Positions 33,870-45,812 of a stretch of DNA of 52,232 nucleotides are shown one piece after another. A program made the position numbers and the translations under genes. A model generated the notes under the pieces. That model had not been told where the DNA came from and did not search any database. It saw only the letters and a list, made by a program, of their open reading frames with translations. Position 1 is the stretch's first letter. Each line of letters opens with the position of its first letter. This stretch comes from Cladochytrium replicatum. Taxonomy: Eukaryota > Chytridiomycota > Chytridiomycetes > Cladochytriales > Cladochytriaceae. Location: contig JAHLKD010000156.1 in NCBI GenBank assembly GCA_025526935.1, positions 1 through 52,232 on the forward strand. Direction: 5' to 3'.

Positions 33870-34368
33870 ATTACGCAGCGGAACATATTGCTATGAGAAA
33901 GAAATTCACTGGTGATCTTAAAGGTATCTTAAGCTTGTGTATTTCTACGAGAAATATATTATATCGGTGATCCAAATGGTATTCCACTGGTTTACATCGT
34001 GCAAAGCAGCTTTGTTCGACGGATTTGTCGCATTCACATTATTGTTTGGTTCGAAGAGGTGTTTGTCTAGTGGATATTGGAGTGGAACAATTCCGTGCCT
34101 CCGAAACTTCACGACTGAATGTTTGTTGAACACGTAAGAAACGAAGTTGATGGGCATGGTCATGATTGGAATATACCTGAACTTCCTTCATTTGGAGGTC
34201 TTCGTCCTGACTACCCAGGTTCTTTTTGTAGATGTAGGTCTGATATCTGATATTGCGTGATTGGGGGCAACGAACGCGTCGTGTCGACTGGCGCAGCTGT
34301 AGATTGTGGTTGTAGCGACCATTGTAAATAAGAAAAACAGGCGTCAAGCTCGGATTGAACTGCCCATC
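33870..34368. other. Spacer with an uncertain minus-strand small gene
   Basis: A minus-strand frame ending near 33945 (MPINFVSYVFNKHSVVKF, start about 34157) can be joined through a GTATATTCC donor near 34179 to an upstream frame (IRYQTYIYKKNLG). No family recognised. The region also holds the promoter of the chromate transporter. Confidence 0.3.
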
Positions 34369-36053
34369 ATGACGAACACCATGCCGTCGAGAAGCGGGTC
34401 GCTGGGCGTCGAAACCGTAGACGAGGAGCGGACTCCCAATGCAGGTCTCTCGAACGAACCAGACCTTCCTCTGAATCGTACCGATCCCGAGACGGACATC
34501 GACGTCGAGTCCGCGACAGCAAAAGATTACCGGATTCCCGACCTCACGTTCCTCCAGCTCTTTCGCTTGTTCCTGGTAATATATCAATGTCCACCTTCTG
34601 ACAAACATTTTCCAACGTCATTTTCTCAGAACTTTGGACTCCTCGCATGGGGCGGGCCAGTCTCCCAAATCGCCCACATCCGCGAGGTCCTCGTGACTCG
34701 CCAGCGCTGGATCACCCCCGCGCGCTTCAACCGCGTCTACGCTGTGTACCAGGTCCTCCCGGGTCCCGAAGCAGCCGAGCTCTGCTGCTACTTTGGCTAC
34801 CTCGCCCGCGGCCGTCTCGGCGCCGTCGTCGCAGGAATGGCGTTCATCCTCCCCGGCTTTGTCCTCATGCTCCTCTGCGCGTACGTATACACGCTCTCGG
34901 GCTTCAGGAACGAGTTTGTGCTGGCGAGTTTCAAGGGTCTCCAGCCCGTCGTGGCGGCCATGGTCCTCAGAGCCGTGCACAAGCTGTCCGAGCACGCGCT
35001 GTTCACGCATTCCGAGGACGGGAGGGAGAAGCGCTACGAGCCTGCGTTGGGGCTGCTTGCGTTCACGGCGGTCGTGAACACGGCCCTGAGGATCAACTTT
35101 TTTATTACGCTCGTGGTGGCGGGGATCGCGTACGGGGCGTTTATGAAAGCGAAGCCGAAGTTAAGGTGGGCCGCGTTGGCGGTTGTGCTGGGATTGGAGT
35201 ATGTCGGGATCGGGATCTATGTTGGTCTGAAGGGCTTGCCGCCGGCAAGCTCGCTGTCGCTCGGAGTTGTGAGGGAGCCGTCACCAGGGAGGCTGTTTGC
35301 GTTGGGGTTGCTTGGGGGACTCGTGACTTTCGGAGGGGCATACACTGCGATCCCATTTGTGTTGCAGGAGGCGGTTGTGCTGGGAGGTTGGATGACGCAG
35401 CAGCAGTTTTTGGATGGAATTGCAATTGGAAATGTGCTCCCCGCACCGTTGGTGAGTTGCGATCATATGACGTGCGTGAATCTGCGAGCTAACGTCTTGT
35501 TAGGTCATATTTTCGACATTTGTGGGGTATCTAGGTGGACTCAAGAGTCTTGATCCGCCGGGCCCTGCGAGCTTGGTTGGAACAAACGTCGGCTACGGGT
35601 TCCTCGGCGCAATTGTCTGCACAATTGGGATGTTCACACCTTGCTTTGCATTTACAATCATTGGTATGGAAGCACCTTAATCTTGTCAGGAATATCACAC
35701 CCTCATGGTTTCCCTTAGGACACTCTTTGTTTGAGAAGCTCACGACCATCCACTCCGTCTCGTCCGTTCTGGACGGAATCACAGCAGCCGTGATCGGTCT
35801 GATACTCACCACAGCCCTCGAAATCGCGCGTGGGGTGCTGTACACCTCAGTCACACCGGCTTTCGGTGCAGCCGTGACTGCGGTGACAGTGGATGTCATT
35901 GTCGAGGTGGGATTGACTGCGATCTTGTACGTAGTGTCACTCTATGCACTTTACACATTTAAAGATCGGAACACGCCGATTTACTTGGTGTTGGTTGCCG
36001 CAGCGGCTGGACAGTTCCTGTATCTGGGCAATTATGATGCTGCGGGCGCATAA
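34369..36053 (+). CDS. CHR-family chromate ion transporter
   Basis: ATG at 34369 (MTNTMPSRSGSLG), stop at 36053, four exons with introns at about 34575-34629, 35453-35503 and 35664-35719. The protein has a cytosolic N-terminus of about 65 residues, then two homologous halves typical of long-chain CHR proteins. The N half shows the LFLNFGLLAWGGPVSQIAHI, RFNRVYAVYQVLPGPEA and GFVLMLLCAYVY elements. The C half shows GLVTFGGAYTAIPFVLQEAV, QQFLDGIAIGNVLPAPL and GFLGAIVCTIGMFTPC. About ten membrane helices. CHR proteins export chromate, probably in exchange for sulfate, giving resistance; the role here is inferred from the family. GC content is high. Confidence 0.9.
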
Positions 36054-36304
36054 TTATTTAAATTGTTTTCTGGATGCTTAGCAGACCTGATCATCTGAAG
36101 TGTAATGTTATATAAGTCTAGATTCAATCTGCCTTCTTCAAAACTAATTGTGGTAGCCCATCAATCTCCAAATTGTTCTCACTCCAACTGTGTCAGCGTG
36201 ACCACCGTCCTGACGTCATTGCCCATCGGCAGTCAAAATTTAAGCCAGCTGTCTCCTAATGGCTATTAGCAATTCATTCCCGGACCCACTTCCCCGTCCC
36301 AAAT

Positions 36305-37105
36305 ATGTCGATCTTTGACTTTGAGAAGCAGCTGGGCTTCTACGGCTCTTGTGAGTAGAAAGAAACAAGCGCATACTTGCACTTCCGCATCTAACGCATT
36401 TATCCATCTGCAGACCACAATGACAAGACGTGAGTAAACAGTCTCGTCAGAGGCTTTCAGGCCCATTCCTATCTTAACATTCTTCACTGAATCATTGTGT
36501 AGCAACAAGGCCATCCACACCGTTTTCGTCCCCACCATTCTGTGGACCGCTCTCGTCTGGGTGAGTGGCTTTCGTTTTCAAGACTCTGTTGCACCTTTTT
36601 CCATTTCTAAATTGCTCGGTGTTTAGTTCCACAACATCCCAGTTGGCCCCGTCGACGGCGCCGTGGTCGGCCTCTCCCTTTTCAACCTCTACTACATCTC
36701 GCTGAACACTGAGGCGGGATTGTCGTACGTCCCCTTCGCCGCCACGCTCTTGTACACCTCGCACCTCTTCAACCAGAACGTCGCCGAGGCCATCCCCATC
36801 TCCGTCGGAATCCACATTGTAATTTGACCAACCTTTGAAATATTTCGACTGTGTTCACACTCATCTCTTTTTTTTTTTTGCAGTTGAGCTGGATCATGCA
36901 GTTCTACGGCCACGGTGTGCATGAAGGCCGTGCGCCTGCGTTGTTGGACAACCTGTTCCAGTCGCTTGTCCTCGCGCCGTTCTTTGTATGGGTCCACATC
37001 TTGTTCCAGTTTGGTTTTCGACCGGACTTGAAGGCCAAGCTCCAGAAGCAGGTCGACTCGTCGATCAAAGCCTGGAAGGCAGAGAAGGCCAGGAAGGCAA
37101 ACTAA
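36305..37105 (+). CDS. Mpo1-like (DUF962/YGL010w) ER membrane protein
   Basis: ATG at 36305 (MSIFDFEKQLGFYGSYHNDK), stop at 37105, about five small exons. One exon is only 16 bases (near 36415-36430). The family signature Y-H-N-x-x-N-x-x-I-H-x-x-F-VP appears as YHNDKTNKAIHTVFVP, followed by two pairs of membrane helices and QFYGHGVHEGRAPALLDNL, which carries the second conserved His set. Yeast Mpo1 is an iron-dependent dioxygenase that shortens 2-hydroxy fatty acids in phytosphingosine breakdown at the ER. The C-terminus is Lys-rich. Confidence 0.87.
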
Positions 37106-38343
37106 AATTGTCAGAGTGAAATGGAAATTTTGGGAGTGTGAGAGAAAAAAAGTGCCTCGTTTTTTGCCCTTGTGCTCGTTATTTTGGATGTGTTGTATTC
37201 CCACTTCTATGTTCGTTCTATTCTTTCTTCCGTTCTGCACAGCGAATATATGCAAAAAAGGTCATCATCCAACGACCCCACTAACTTTGTGCCCGCCACC
37301 CGCGCCACCCTCGCCCGAACCCCCACCGGCCCGAATTGGACCTGTATGCGCACACGTCATTTGATCTGTGAATGAAGAGAATATTTGGTCTCCCAGATTT
37401 TTGGATTTTAGCATCTTTGCGACATGGTGGTACTGGTAACTAATACACAGGTCACCAAATCGTGGTGAACTTTAGACAATGTTAACAACGGTTCGGCGTC
37501 CGTTAAAATCATCACCCACCTATGCTGGCTATACTGGGATTGACACCAGCATCTTGAAACGGCAGACCTTTCTTTAACACCTTCCTGAGACTGATTCTGA
37601 AACGATATTATATTGCATAATTAAACCAGCGAGTGAGAGATACGAAGCGATAATCTCTGCGATCGACATTATCATGGCACACCACGTTATGGCAACATGA
37701 AAAATGCTTCGGCATATAATAGTAAGAATGCAAATTGTGCACGAACAGGACGATCGAGCATTTCTCAGTGGTGCGAGTTTCGAAAGGCGAATGCGACACA
37801 TTCAGCGGTTGCGCTGGACTACTTAACCATGGTTGCGGAGTAGCCCTACCACACAGTGAGAATGCGGTCAGGGGTACACGGGTCGGCGGAACAGGCTTAT
37901 TAACAAGATAAGGACACAATATACGCGCACGTGGCGATCCCATGTGGCAGGCGATGTGGCTGGTTCCATGGGATACGAGCGTGTGGCTGCGTGTACCAAT
38001 TGCATGAGCCAGTGTATTGTGGTGCGTGTTCGAGCTGCACTTCTGGGAGAAAGGGGGGAGCTGCTTTGCACCGAGTCTGAGCGTACACAGCGTGCTATTG
38101 CTTCTGTGCTCTCCCATATGCGACACTCTATTCTTGAACAGATAATAGTGATAGACAATCCTCCGGTGACAAATTCTCATCACCACAGCCACTGCATGAG
38201 CACACGTATTCCACGCACACTGCCACTGGCGTGTAAAAATCAAAAAACAAGCGTGGGACAGAAAATATTCGCATCAAATCGCACGGAAAACATCCACAAA
38301 ATCACTCCTTCCCAAGTCGGTGGTTCAGTGTCGCATCATCAAT
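37106..38343. other. Intergenic 1.2 kb, no supported gene
   Basis: The first ~270 bases are probably the 3' UTR of the Mpo1-like gene. A minus-strand open frame at 37608-38243 (211 codons) is Cys/His/Ser-rich without family features and is doubtful. No RNA gene seen. Confidence 0.45.
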
Positions 38344-40044
38344 ATGACCGCCGCTCACGAACTCGACCTGCTCGAGCTGCGTCGAAGAAAGAGGCTAAAC
38401 CTTATCAACAACAACACAGCCGTACCACAGAACAATGCTCATCCCTCTGCTGCTGCTCCCGCCTTCCGTGAGCTGCCCAAACCCGTCGCTGCGAACCCAA
38501 GGCACTCGACGCTTCCGTACGCTCCTCCAACAGCTGAACTTCACAGCAACTACCATGCACCCCAGCCCCAGCAGACCACCTCCACCACTCTGCCCACACT
38601 CCCTTCCATTTCAACCATGCTGGCGAGCCTGAACGACCCCCTCCCTCAGCGCACTCAACCTCAGTCCCGCCCCTTCCCGGCCGCCGACTCCCTTTTCCAG
38701 CACTCGCTGGCTTCTGTGAGGGAACCACTTCCTGCCGCCCTCCCGCCACACACCTTCAACATGAACTCCTCCCGGGACCTCATCGCACCGCAGCAGCCCT
38801 ACTGCCCTACGACATCGAACGACCTCATGGCGCGCCCGAAGTACTCCGGTAACGGACCTAACCCTAACCCGGGCTTCCAGCGCAACCAACATGACTACTA
38901 CCCGCAGAACGAACTCCCATCCCCACGAGAGTCGCAATGGAAAATGCCGAATCCATACGCTGACCAACGCGCAGAGCTGCAGCAATACCAACAGCCTCAA
39001 CCCTACCCTGCTCACCAACCCCTGGGTACAGAGCCCTATTACCCCACCCAAAAACAACGCCCTGAAACCTCCTACCCCGAATCCAAACTCCCTCCTCCAG
39101 AAGACTTCTCCCTCGCAGCAGTTCCCCCCGCCGCCGCCCCCTTTGCGACGGCCATGACACCCTCCCAGATCGCCCAGTACCAACACATCCAACAACACTC
39201 CCCCTTCAACACCCTCCCGATGAACCCAGCCTTCACCTCCAAACAGCGGCGCCCCATTCGCTCCATGCTCATCGTCTTTGAGATCGCAACCACCGCCGCC
39301 GGGTCCTCACAATCCCACCCCAACCCAGCCGCAATCACAACCTCCTCCATCACCCCGATCGTGATCTCCACCTCCCCCATCGCCCTCACAAATACCTTCC
39401 GACCCCTCGAGGAGCTCGCAGCGCCCTACATCTTCATGTTTGGCGAGTCCAACAAAGGGTCCGAGAACGCCACGCACAGGTGCAGATCCCAAATCGACCG
39501 CCTGAACAAGTTCTACATGTCCCTCGCCTCCGCTTCGCGATGCTCAAACTCGCGCTGCCAGATCACGACCGCGCACCTCTTCTGCAAGGTCCACAGACCC
39601 GGAGGGCGCGCGATCACGTTCTGGGCTCCCAGGGCGGACTTCCGCGCCGCACTGGCGCCGCAGGGCGGGTCCTCGGGCGTCGTGGACGAGGAGGACGACA
39701 AGGGGGCCGAGGAGAGGTGGAACGACGATGTGCCGACGGGGAGTGAGAACAATAACAAGGACGCGGAGAAGAGGAAGAGAAGGAGGAGCCCGGAACCGGC
39801 TTCGAATGTGGTGGGTCCGCCGCCTCCTCCTCCTCCGCAACCGCTGCAGCAACAGCACGGGTCAGCGTACGCGGTCGATGCGACAATGATCCCGGATGTG
39901 GAGCTTGTGATGGCGGAGGCGACTGTGCGCGCGAGGAGGGAGGCACTGGAGAGAGCGGAGAGGGCGGTGGCGATGGAGAGGGAGAGGGTGGAGAGGGATG
40001 AGGGAGAGCTGATGCGGAGAAAGGCCATTGGTGAGGTTTTGTGA
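38344..40044 (+). CDS. Large Pro/Gln-rich protein with Cys cluster and C-terminal coiled coil, unknown
   Basis: Uninterrupted ORF. I choose the ATG at 38344 (MTAAHELDLLELRRRKRLNL) over the upstream one at 38320 because the conserved-looking basic helix starts there. Residues 30-310 are Pro/Gln/Asn/Tyr-rich and disordered. Around residues 370-425 a compact segment has five cysteines and a histidine (HRC...SRCSNSRC...LFCKVH), which could bind zinc. Next come acidic and Lys/Arg-rich linkers, an eight-proline run, and a final alpha-helical segment rich in Glu/Arg (about 520-565). The layout suggests a nuclear regulator, but I recognise no family. The coding strand is much more GC-rich than the flanks. 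Confidence 0.75.
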   Translation: MTAAHELDLLELRRRKRLNLINNNTAVPQNNAHPSAAAPAFRELPKPVAANPRHSTLPYAPPTAELHSNYHAPQPQQTTSTTLPTLPSISTMLASLNDPLPQRTQPQSRPFPAADSLFQHSLASVREPLPAALPPHTFNMNSSRDLIAPQQPYCPTTSNDLMARPKYSGNGPNPNPGFQRNQHDYYPQNELPSPRESQWKMPNPYADQRAELQQYQQPQPYPAHQPLGTEPYYPTQKQRPETSYPESKLPPPEDFSLAAVPPAAAPFATAMTPSQIAQYQHIQQHSPFNTLPMNPAFTSKQRRPIRSMLIVFEIATTAAGSSQSHPNPAAITTSSITPIVISTSPIALTNTFRPLEELAAPYIFMFGESNKGSENATHRCRSQIDRLNKFYMSLASASRCSNSRCQITTAHLFCKVHRPGGRAITFWAPRADFRAALAPQGGSSGVVDEEDDKGAEERWNDDVPTGSENNNKDAEKRKRRRSPEPASNVVGPPPPPPPQPLQQQHGSAYAVDATMIPDVELVMAEATVRARREALERAERAVAMERERVERDEGELMRRKAIGEVL

Positions 40045-42429
40045 TTTGCTGTTCATTGGTTCTTGTTCTGTTTTGCTTTTTGGGGGGAGCTAGATACGAT
40101 TTATGAGATCTTTGAGTTTTTAGCAAAGAGAGACATATAGGTGGTGTCTGGAGAACATTGCTGTGTGGGATGAAGTTTCGTTTACAGAATTCCTGTGCCT
40201 ATCCGAAAAGGAAACTTTCTTTTTCCAATATGAAGTTTTGCTTTTACTAAACCAAAAAAATCCTAAATCGTATCTATCGTGTACCTCTTGGATTTTTAGA
40301 GCTTTCATAAAGAAGCGTAATCTTTTATGCTTTTCATGAGAAATAATTATAGCCCTTTGTTATGGAACCAAGAACAAAGCCTGGAGAGATGGGATGAGTA
40401 AGTGAGTCGAGGGAACCAGGTACCACGAGTCAGATTGGAAGGAGTGCCCAGTGAAAGAGGAGATTTGGAGGAGGAAGCTCCTGGTGTCTAATGGGTAAAC
40501 AGAAAGGTCCTTGTAGACACAATGGTGTGACAAGGTCGGGGATCTGAGAATGTTTGGGATGAGGGATGTTGTTGGTTTGTTCATAACGTAGTACATGGTT
40601 TCATGGAAACGAGCTTTAACGTGCTTGATGAATCTTTTCCATGTGAATAAGGAAACATGAATAAAGAAGTGAAACTTTTCTTCTTACATAGATGATGTAA
40701 CAATTTTCAGTCAAACATTTGAGGAGCACCATTGGTCTTCAAACGCATTTGTTTTGAAGTGCAGAAAGAAACGACACACCAACTGCTGCAGCAACCAAAC
40801 TAACGCCCAGGGACGGAAGCAGTTTCCAGCATTGTTCTCCAGCCCTGCATCCACCAGATCTGCTTGCCGAACCTCCCCTGCGACCCCTTCGACGTGGCAT
40901 ATTGCCATCACCTCATCCAATTCTTGCGCTCTTGCCCCCGTCAATTTTGCCTATCTTGTCCTTTCCGGTGTGCCCTAGCCGTTCCTAGAGAGCTCAAGTG
41001 TGCCCAACCAATACCCAATCTCCGTCCCTGCAACCCCGGTAATTCACTAGTAAAGGGAGCGCAGTGAGGTGCCTTGGTACGTTGAAAGATCCTGAGTGTG
41101 CCGCCGACAATGAGCTCTGGTTCTTCCTTTACTTGGTAGTGCCGCTGTTGCAATTGTGGAAGCTGCCTTCCTGCTGCAAGCCGCCGCCTGTACCGTTCCA
41201 TCAGCCGGTAGACAGTGCTGCTGCTGTCTTTTGCCCGCAAGAAGGCGCGTGGTCTGTACAGCAGCGGGCCGTACATTGTGCCCGAGGAGTTTCTCATGAG
41301 TATCGAAATAATACGAGAATCTGTGATTGTTGGTGAATATCTTGAGATTCATCTCGAAAGATAATTTGGAGAGTGTGACCAGATTTTATGTAGATCTATT
41401 AGGCACACCAAATATTCTTAACCCAAGAACAGAAGGGACAGAAGAAATTCGGCCATAACAGTCGCACCATCCTGGAAATTGTTGCAGGAGTGGCACCACT
41501 GCACCAGTAGGCTATGGGCTCCTCGTCTGGAACATGGTGGTTGCAGTGACCTATTACCAAATGAATAGGGGATATGGAAGGCCAACTAGCAGCAGACTGC
41601 CAGGCTCGGTATACATTGTTAGAAGAAAAGTACCAAGGCTGGAGTTGACAAAAAACGTACTCACGGATGACTGCGCACAGAGGTAAGCAAGTACTATCCC
41701 AAAGGTGGCATGAGCGGGCTGAACAGGCTTAACCAGTGCAAGCGTCTCCTCTGTCTTCTGATTCTGAACGCTAACCGGAGAAGTGTGTTTGGTGAACATG
41801 TATTTGCCTGCACCAAAAACAGAGCATGCAAAGACGCAGCAAGAAGCAATCTTGAGAGTCATGGACAAGCTGATGGCAGTGCAGAACAGAGTGCCCAAGC
41901 ACTGCCGCGTGGACATAATCTGTGGAGAAAAGGGGTTAGTTGCTCCAAATGAGAATGATAGATGGCCCTGGTCAGCTGAGGCAGGGCCATTTCTGACAAT
42001 TGCTACTGCATCAGTATGTAGGCGATATAATTTCCTCAGTGCTGGACTTAGCGTTGAGTAAATTGGAGTTTGTACAGCCTAGTACAAATCAAGGCTGGGA
42101 TTGCCTAACCAGGAAGACTGTGGTGTGTGAGTGTTTGGTTTGTTCCACTGTCTCCTTTATTTATACCTGTTGTGTGAGTGTGTTTGGTTTGTTCCACTGT
42201 CTCAAGGAACCAGCCACTCTCACACACCCGCACTAAATATTCCCTCACAGAAATTTCACACACCCTAACCAGAACTTTCAAATGACAATTAAGAAAATAA
42301 AACAGCATGACTGCCCAAAACATAAATCAAGCAATAACATAAAAAACTCTCAAGCCCAAGAGAAAAAACCTATTATGCACAATAATGGGTGAGCCCTTCA
42401 AGGATACACAGAATTTAACAAGTCCGACA
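40045..42429. other. Gene-poor stretch, probable mobile-DNA remains
   Basis: Scattered short frames only; the longest is on the minus strand at 40941-41297 (MRNSSGTMYGPLLYRPRAFL), of unknown family. A direct repeat of about 30 bases containing GTGTTTGGTTTGTTCCACTG lies at about 42130-42155 and 42178-42203. Nothing else supported. Confidence 0.45.
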
Positions 42430-42760
42430 TGGTCTGTTGTGGCAGAAATTGTTTGTTACAAACTATAAATTACGTCTTTGTCGGAAAGTGTCCAGGTGGA
42501 CAGAAAATACATGTCTCAATGTCTGTTGTGATAGAAATTGTTTGAACTTATATTGCATCGTCTTGTTAAGTGTCTGCGTCGACAGAAAGAACAATATAAG
42601 CTTTCTTATCACATCGGATTTCGCTTGGGTCTGAAGCATAACCCGATCCCCGACCTGGACACGACCTGACAAAGTTTCCTGAAAACCCAGTACATTTTGT
42701 AGGGGGACCCAAACCTGACCTGAAAGACCGAAAGACCCGAAAACCAGCCAATCCTTAGAC
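42430..42760 (-). mobile_element. hAT-like element end (subterminal repeats)
   Basis: Read leftwards from about 42757 (CTAAGGATTGGCTGGTTTTC), this matches the outer ends of the fold-back element (AAGGATCGGCGGGTTTTAGG at 43958 and its complement ending at 45777). GGTC/GACCC-rich sequence and two copies of the TGTCC-N4-GGACA palindrome follow. It is a diverged end of the same transposon family. Confidence 0.6.
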
Positions 42761-43149
42761 ACCACACAAAGGGTATGTTCACCAATTGACCAATTGATGA
42801 GCCGGAATCCAACAACCAACAAATCCACAATCCAATACAGCAAGGCAGCAGCCCAGATCAAAAAATTTGCAGAAAATCCACGAAACTTAAAGTGCGAACA
42901 CAGCAATCCACTAGGAAAACAGCAACAGTCCAAACAGAATGTAATCCTTGTTGTGAGCCCGTTGGACCCTGTTCCTCTGAGAGATGTCAGCCTCTGGAGC
43001 CACAGAGTACTTGTGTGCAACAAGGCCATTTTGCTTTATCATCACCCCACATTCAACGGGGCAAAGAGACATAACCTGGAGCTGTTGTGCTAGCTACAGT
43101 ACAGCTAAAACACCCTACCGCTGCTAGGAGAAGCCCTTGGTTTTTAAAA

Positions 43150-43527
43150 GGACTAAGGACTATAGAAGTGGTTGAGGCGGCATAGCGAAGGACTATAAGG
43201 TTGATAATGGACTGAAAAGACAGGATCAACAAAAACTTTCTCCAGCATCTGAATGACCACTATGGAAGTATTGCCAGGTCGCTTGGAGTGTCAGACACCA
43301 TCCCCAAGGGACAACAGACATTGAATTTCGGCTTGCTGGAGAAGGAGCAAGACTTTGTGTTCAATCCAGACGCAGCATGGAGGTTGATTTTGGACTGGAT
43401 TGCTGCAGACAATCAAGCTTTAATTGTTGTGGAGAACAAGTCCTTTGTCAGCATGCTGAAGACTTTTCAGCCAAACTGTACACCAAAGACGGCAAAAACA
43501 GTGAAGCAAAATGAGATGGAGCTTTAA
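43150..43527 (+). pseudogene. hAT-like transposase N-terminal fragment (BED finger end)
   Basis: The open part 43288-43527 reads SDTIPKGQQTLNFGLLEK, then AWRLILDWIAADNQALIVVE and F-SMLKTFQPNCTPKTAKTV. This matches the hAT pattern L..WI..D-Q...VE...F...L. Just upstream, in another frame, NFLQHLNDHYGS gives the His pair of a BED finger. 43160-43210 is homologous to the BED-coding spacer at 44818-44870. Stops and frame breaks make it non-functional. The rest of the transposase is missing. Confidence 0.6.
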
Positions 43528-43649
43528 GATAGGCAGAAGGAGCTCGTTAAAAAGGCTGATTGTCGGTTTGCCTTCAAGTATCAATATCCCAATCTTTTAA
43601 GTATAAATTGCTGTTTTGAGTTTCATATGTTGAAGGACCTTCCAGGAGT

Positions 43650-43770
43650 TGAGAAAGTGTCCGCGTGGACAGAATTGTATTGCTAGTAATATAGAGAGGT
43701 TAGTTGTATTGGGTAGAGAGCACTGAAGTACAGTCAAGGAGTTGAGAAAGTGTCTGGGTGGACAGAATCT
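43650..43770. repeat. Copies of the hAT subterminal palindrome
   Basis: Two copies of GTGTCCGCGTGGACAGAA-type sequence (at about 43659 and 43750), about 90 bases apart, each preceded by GTTGAGAAA. The same unit recurs in the fold-back arms. Confidence 0.75.
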
Positions 43771-43957
43771 GGGAGACTGAGTGTCATTGTTCCTGGGTAG
43801 ACACTTTCTTCCCTAGTATATTATTATTGTCAATATTGGGTAGAGGACTATAGGTATAAGACTTGCTTGTGTTAGGGAAGTATTATATCATACCTTCCAT
43901 TAACAGCTAAGAAGCCATGCCAGTATCTTCCCACAAGATACATTACCAACACGGTCT

Positions 43958-45777
43958 AAGGATCGGCGGGTTTTAGGGTCTTTCAGGTCAGGTCCGGGTC
44001 CATTGACCAAATGTACCCGACCCGATTGCCGGGTTTTCATGGAAAATTTTCCGGTCGGATCTGGGTCAGGTATCAGGTCCAGTAGGAAAACCCTTCTCGT
44101 GTCAAAAATCAGACCCAAGTAAAACCCAATGTGATAGAGAAGCTAAAACGAAGCTATTGTTCTTTCTGTCCACGCGGACACTTTCCAAGAAGACGCAATA
44201 TAAGTTTTGTATGTATCAAACAATTTTGCATCACAACAGACATCGAGGCATATATTTTCTGTCCACCTGGACAATTTCTCAACTCATTGATGTACTTCAG
44301 TTATCTCTACCCAATACAACTAACCTCTCTATCAATGTTACTAGCAATAAGATTCTGTCCACCCGGACACTTTCTTAACTCATTGACGGTACTTGAGTGA
44401 TCTCTATCAAGTACAACTAACATCTCTATCAATGTTACTAGCAATAAGATTCTGTCCACCCGGACACTTTCCAAGAAGTCACAACGGAAGTTCTGTAACA
44501 AACAATTTCTACCACGACAGACCTCGAGAGCTGTGCTTTCTGTGCACCTGGACACTTAGAGTCGGTAACGTTCCAGCCACACCACAGCAAAAATGGACGC
44601 CGCCTTTGTTAAACCAAAGCGTAAGGCAGCGTCCGACGCAAGCCAAAGACTGGTGGACAGTCATCCGCTTGACACACGGAAGCGAAGTCTGCCAGCCCCC
44701 CAAATTTCAGAGGCGTCCAGCGAGGGGAACAGCATGTTGATAATGGTCTGAGAACATGTCTTATCGACCTTCTGGCTCCACTTGCATTTCGCAACCAAAC
44801 ATGTTCTCAAACCATTATCAACCTTATAGTAATCCTTCGCTATGCCGCCTCGACTACCTCTACAGTCCGACATGCTATCAACATCTGCGTCTGATGAAAG
44901 CATTGATGGTTGAACTGATCCAGCTGCAGGCTCCTGTTGCACTGAAGAGTCAGCAAAACTAACGTCGGCAGGAAGCTCTGGTGCATGCTGAGAAGCCAGG
45001 CCCAACTCGCTGGAGTCATTGGAAGAAGATGTGGAGCTCGGCTCTCGAGCGCTGTTGTTGCCACCGTGTCCTGATACACGTCTGCGTTTGTTCTGCATGC
45101 TGTTCCCCTCGCTGGACGCCTCTGAAATTTGGGGGGCTGGCAGACTTCACTTCCGTGTGTCAAGCGAATGACTGTCCACCAGTCTTTGGCTTGCGTCGGA
45201 CGCTGCCTTACGCTTTGGTTTAACAAAGGTGGCGTCCATTTTTGCTGTGGTGTGGCTGGAACGTTACTGACTCTAAGTGTCCAGTTGCACAGAAAGCACA
45301 GCTCTCGAGGTCTGTCGTGGTAGAAATTGTTTGTTACAGAACTTCCGTTGTGACTTCTTGGAAAGTGTCCGGGCGGACAGAATCCTATTGCTAGGAACAT
45401 TGATAGAGAGGTTAGTTGTATTGGGTAGAGATAACTGAAGTACGTCAATGAGTTGAGAAAGTGTCCAGGTGGACAGAAAATACATGCCTCGATGTCTGTT
45501 GTGATGCAAAATTGTTTGATACATACAAAACTTATATTGCGTCTTCTTGGAAAGTGTCCGCGTGGACAGAAAGAACAATAGCTTCGTTTGAGCTTCTCTA
45601 TCACATCGGGCTTTACTCGGGTCTGACTTTTGACCCGAGAAGGGTTTTCCTACTGGACCCGATACCCGACCCGGATCTGACCCGAAAATTTTCCATGAAA
45701 ACCCGGCACTCGGGTCGGGTACATTTGGTCAATGGACCAGGACCTGACCCGAAAGACCCTAAAACCCGCCGATCCTT
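43958..45777. mobile_element. Fold-back (inverted-repeat) hAT-like element
   Basis: Left arm 43958-44736 and right arm 45096-45777 are near-perfect reverse complements. The outer ends are AAGGATCGGCGGGTTTTAGG and its complement. The left arm is about 100 bases longer because one internal unit (about 44340-44455) is duplicated. The arms hold the 5' terminal and subterminal region and the first ~50 codons of a transposase. The 360-base spacer carries the next part of that ORF on the minus strand. The structure is a transposon 5' end joined to an inverted copy of itself. Confidence 0.85.
44661..45270 (-). pseudogene. BED-finger/hAT transposase N-terminus inside the fold-back
   Basis: From the ATG near 45271 (MDATFVKPKRKAASDASQRL), an Arg/Ser-rich stretch, then a Ser/Ala-rich linker, then a segment with YYKVDNGLRTCLVAKCKW, a Cys pair spaced as C-x4-C as in a BED-type finger. 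The right-arm copy has a TGA where the left arm has CGA (near 45148). The ORF runs into the left arm at about 44736, where the homology to a transposase is lost. Not functional as read. Confidence 0.55.
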
Positions 45778-45812
45778 GGCGGCAGGGACACAAGTACGGC
45801 ATTTACAGAGGA

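Noticed and set aside
34647-35492. Long second frame within the chromate transporter
   Set aside because: Shadow frame in GC-rich coding DNA; the CHR motifs lie in the other frame.
37500-37570. tRNA-like fragment
   Set aside because: No B box (GGTTCGANTCC) and no cloverleaf pairing.
37608-38243. 211-codon minus-strand ORF
   Set aside because: Composition is Cys/His/Ser-rich with no family signal or neighbouring exons; likely chance.
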